A DNA stretch of 8,981 bases from Bacteroidetes/Chlorobi group bacterium ChocPot_Mid (GTDB lineage: Bacteria > Bacteroidota > Ignavibacteria > Kapaibacteriales > UBA2268). Position numbers and translations under genes: made by a program. Every line of letters starts with the position of its first letter. Positions within the stretch are counted from its first letter, which is position 1. The stretch covers positions 1-8,981 of the forward strand of contig RCNQ01000109.1 in the NCBI GenBank assembly GCA_003731675.1, in the 5' to 3' direction. Below the pieces are notes generated by a model. That model saw nothing but the letters and a program-made list of their open reading frames with translations, had not been told where the DNA came from and made no database searches. Below, in pieces: positions 7,756 to 8,981 of this stretch.

Positions 7756-8981
7756 TTTTTTCCTAACTCTCTCAAAAGAGCTTGTTTTTCTATTTCCAAT
7801 TGTCGTATTTTTCTTTCTATTGAATCCAATTCTGCAGGCATTGAGTCTATCTCCATTCTCAACTTACTTGCCGCTTCATCAACTAAATCTATAGCTTTGT
7901 CAGGTAAAAATCTGTCGGTCAGATACCTCGCTGACAACTCAGCGGCGGCTATTATGGCTGAATCTGTTATCTTTACACCATGGTGCATCTCGTATCTGTC
8001 CTTCAAACCACGTAAAATTGATATTGTATCTTCAACTGATGGTTCATCAATAAAAACTTTCTGAAACCTACGCTCTAATGCGGCATCCTTTTCTATGTGC
8101 TTTTGATATTCATCAAGAGTAGTTGCTCCTATACATCGTAAATCTCCCCTCGCCAATGCTGGCTTTAAAATATTTGCGGCATCCATACTGCCTGAAGTAG
8201 CACCTGCTCCTATCAATGTGTGAATTTCATCAATGAATAATATAATTTCACCATTCGAATCAGTTACCTCCTTGATTACTGCTTTCAATCTTTCCTCGAA
8301 TTGTCCTCGGAAACTCGTTCCTGCAACCAAAGCTCCCATATCCAATGCCACGACTGTTTTCGATTTCAATGTCTCGGGTACATCACCTGCAACAATCCTG
8401 TGTGCAATGCCTTCAACAATCGCAGTCTTACCTACTCCAGGGTCACCAATTAACACTGGATTATTCTTCCTTCTTCTCGATAAAACCTGTAGAACTCTTC
8501 TTATCTCATCTTCCCGTCCAATAACAGGGTCAAGCTTTCCCTGCTTTGCTTCATCGTTCAATATCCTTCCATAGCGATACAAAGATTGATATTTATCTTC
8601 AGGATTCTCATCAGTAACTCTTTGTGTCCCGCGAAACTCCCTGAGAGCTTTATATATATTTTCCTTCGTAACATCCATTTCCTTCAGCAGCTTCTGGACT
8701 GGTGACTTATACTCTGCCAGTGCGATTAATAAATGTTCTGTACTGACATACTCATCCTGAAAATTTTTTGCTTCCTTCAATGCCTCATCAAATACCTTAT
8801 TCATATCGGAAGAAAAATAGTGCTGAGTTGTTCCGCTGATTTTCGGGAGTTTACTTAATTCTTCATTAATTTTAATTTTTATTGTGTTTACATTTACGCC
8901 CAGCTTCTTCAAAATCTGTACTACCAGACTATCAATATCCTGAACCAATGCCGCAAAAAGATGTATTGGTTCGATGGCTTG
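7752..8981 (-). CDS. clpB: ClpB-type disaggregase, N-terminal half only: N domain and first AAA+ ring, stopping in the M domain (5' end beyond window)
   Basis: ClpB, with DnaK/DnaJ, threads aggregated proteins through its hexamer and is normally about 860 residues. Here the frame is open from the right edge (QAIEPIHLFAAL, about residue 27 of ClpB) to TAG at 7754-7752, 409 codons. It holds the two Clp_N repeats and a complete first nucleotide-binding domain. Walker A GDPGVGKT is at 8447-8424, pore loop GTSFRGQFEERL near 8310 (Phe where E. coli has Tyr), Walker B IILFIDE at 8246-8226, sensor GATT, and Arg finger ERRF at 8075-8064. The conserved start of the M domain (RMEIDSMPAELD to EKQALLRE) is followed at once by LGKN and stop. 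The M-domain coiled coil and second AAA+ domain, about 430 residues, are missing and are not in any frame next to it, where bamD lies. It may be a truncated remnant, half of a split gene or an assembly join. NBD1 itself looks fully conserved. Confidence 0.9.
   Translation of the reverse strand, partial: QAIEPIHLFAALVQDIDSLVVQILKKLGVNVNTIKIKINEELSKLPKISGTTQHYFSSDMNKVFDEALKEAKNFQDEYVSTEHLLIALAEYKSPVQKLLKEMDVTKENIYKALREFRGTQRVTDENPEDKYQSLYRYGRILNDEAKQGKLDPVIGREDEIRRVLQVLSRRRKNNPVLIGDPGVGKTAIVEGIAHRIVAGDVPETLKSKTVVALDMGALVAGTSFRGQFEERLKAVIKEVTDSNGEIILFIDEIHTLIGAGATSGSMDAANILKPALARGDLRCIGATTLDEYQKHIEKDAALERRFQKVFIDEPSVEDTISILRGLKDRYEMHHGVKITDSAIIAAAELSARYLTDRFLPDKAIDLVDEAASKLRMEIDSMPAELDSIERKIRQLEIEKQALLRELGKN

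Noticed and set aside
7700..7760. Restoration of full-length ClpB by a frameshift
   Set aside because: Reading past the stop in the other two minus-strand frames gives short peptides with stops and no M-domain or NBD2 similarity.
7769..7790. Small hairpin CTCT/AGAG followed by a T-rich stretch just after bamD
   Set aside because: A four-bp stem is too weak for a terminator, and it lies within clpB coding sequence.
8233..8574. Plus-strand open frame of 113 codons
   Set aside because: It is antisense to the conserved AAA+ core of clpB and resembles no known family.
8946..8948. TTG at 8948 as the clpB start
   Set aside because: The frame stays open upstream to the window edge and reads QAIEPIHLFAA, a conserved part of the ClpB N domain, so the true start lies outside.
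1..8981. Defence system, mobile element or CRISPR array
   Set aside because: No transposase, integrase, nuclease, phage gene or spaced direct repeats were seen. All genes have housekeeping or envelope assignments.

Overview
The window is ordinary-looking chromosomal sequence from an AT-rich Gram-negative bacterium, very probably of the Fibrobacterota-Chlorobiota-Bacteroidota (FCB) group. Three things point there. The large secreted protein ends in a type A sorting domain of the type IX secretion system (T9SS), which is confined to that group. The same protein is built from tandem FG-x-C immunoglobulin-like (ASH type) domains. Start codons mostly lack a Shine-Dalgarno sequence. An Ignavibacteria/Kapabacteria-like lineage is my best guess, but it is an inference from protein style, not from a marker gene.

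Layout, left to right. Positions 1-1627 (minus) hold most of an outer-membrane OmpA-family protein whose 3' end lies beyond the left edge. Positions 1628-1855 are an extremely AT-rich spacer (about 10% G+C over 1641-1855). Positions 1856-2482 (minus) encode a complete alkyladenine-type DNA glycosylase, and 2494-6768 (minus) a 1424-residue secreted T9SS cargo protein. These two are 11 bp apart and probably co-transcribed, cargo gene first. Positions 6769-6984 are a divergent promoter region. Positions 6985-7755 (plus) encode the lipoprotein BamD. Positions 7752-8981 (minus) encode the N-terminal half of the disaggregase ClpB; its start lies beyond the right edge, and its stop codon overlaps the bamD stop codon tail to tail.

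Functionally, three of the five genes concern the cell envelope: an OmpA-like peptidoglycan tether, a giant exported surface or secreted protein, and the outer-membrane assembly factor BamD. The other two concern repair of DNA and proteins: a base-excision glycosylase and a ClpB chaperone. Apart from the probable cargo-glycosylase transcription unit, nothing suggests a dedicated multi-gene system.

The most unusual point is the ClpB gene. It stops just inside the middle (M) domain and lacks the second AAA+ ring entirely, and the missing half is in no frame of the sequence next to it. Other second-look items are an OmpA domain whose peptidoglycan-binding Asp is a Ser, and the pairing of a DNA repair gene with a T9SS cargo gene. 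I saw no RNA genes, CRISPR arrays, insertion sequences or convincing terminators.
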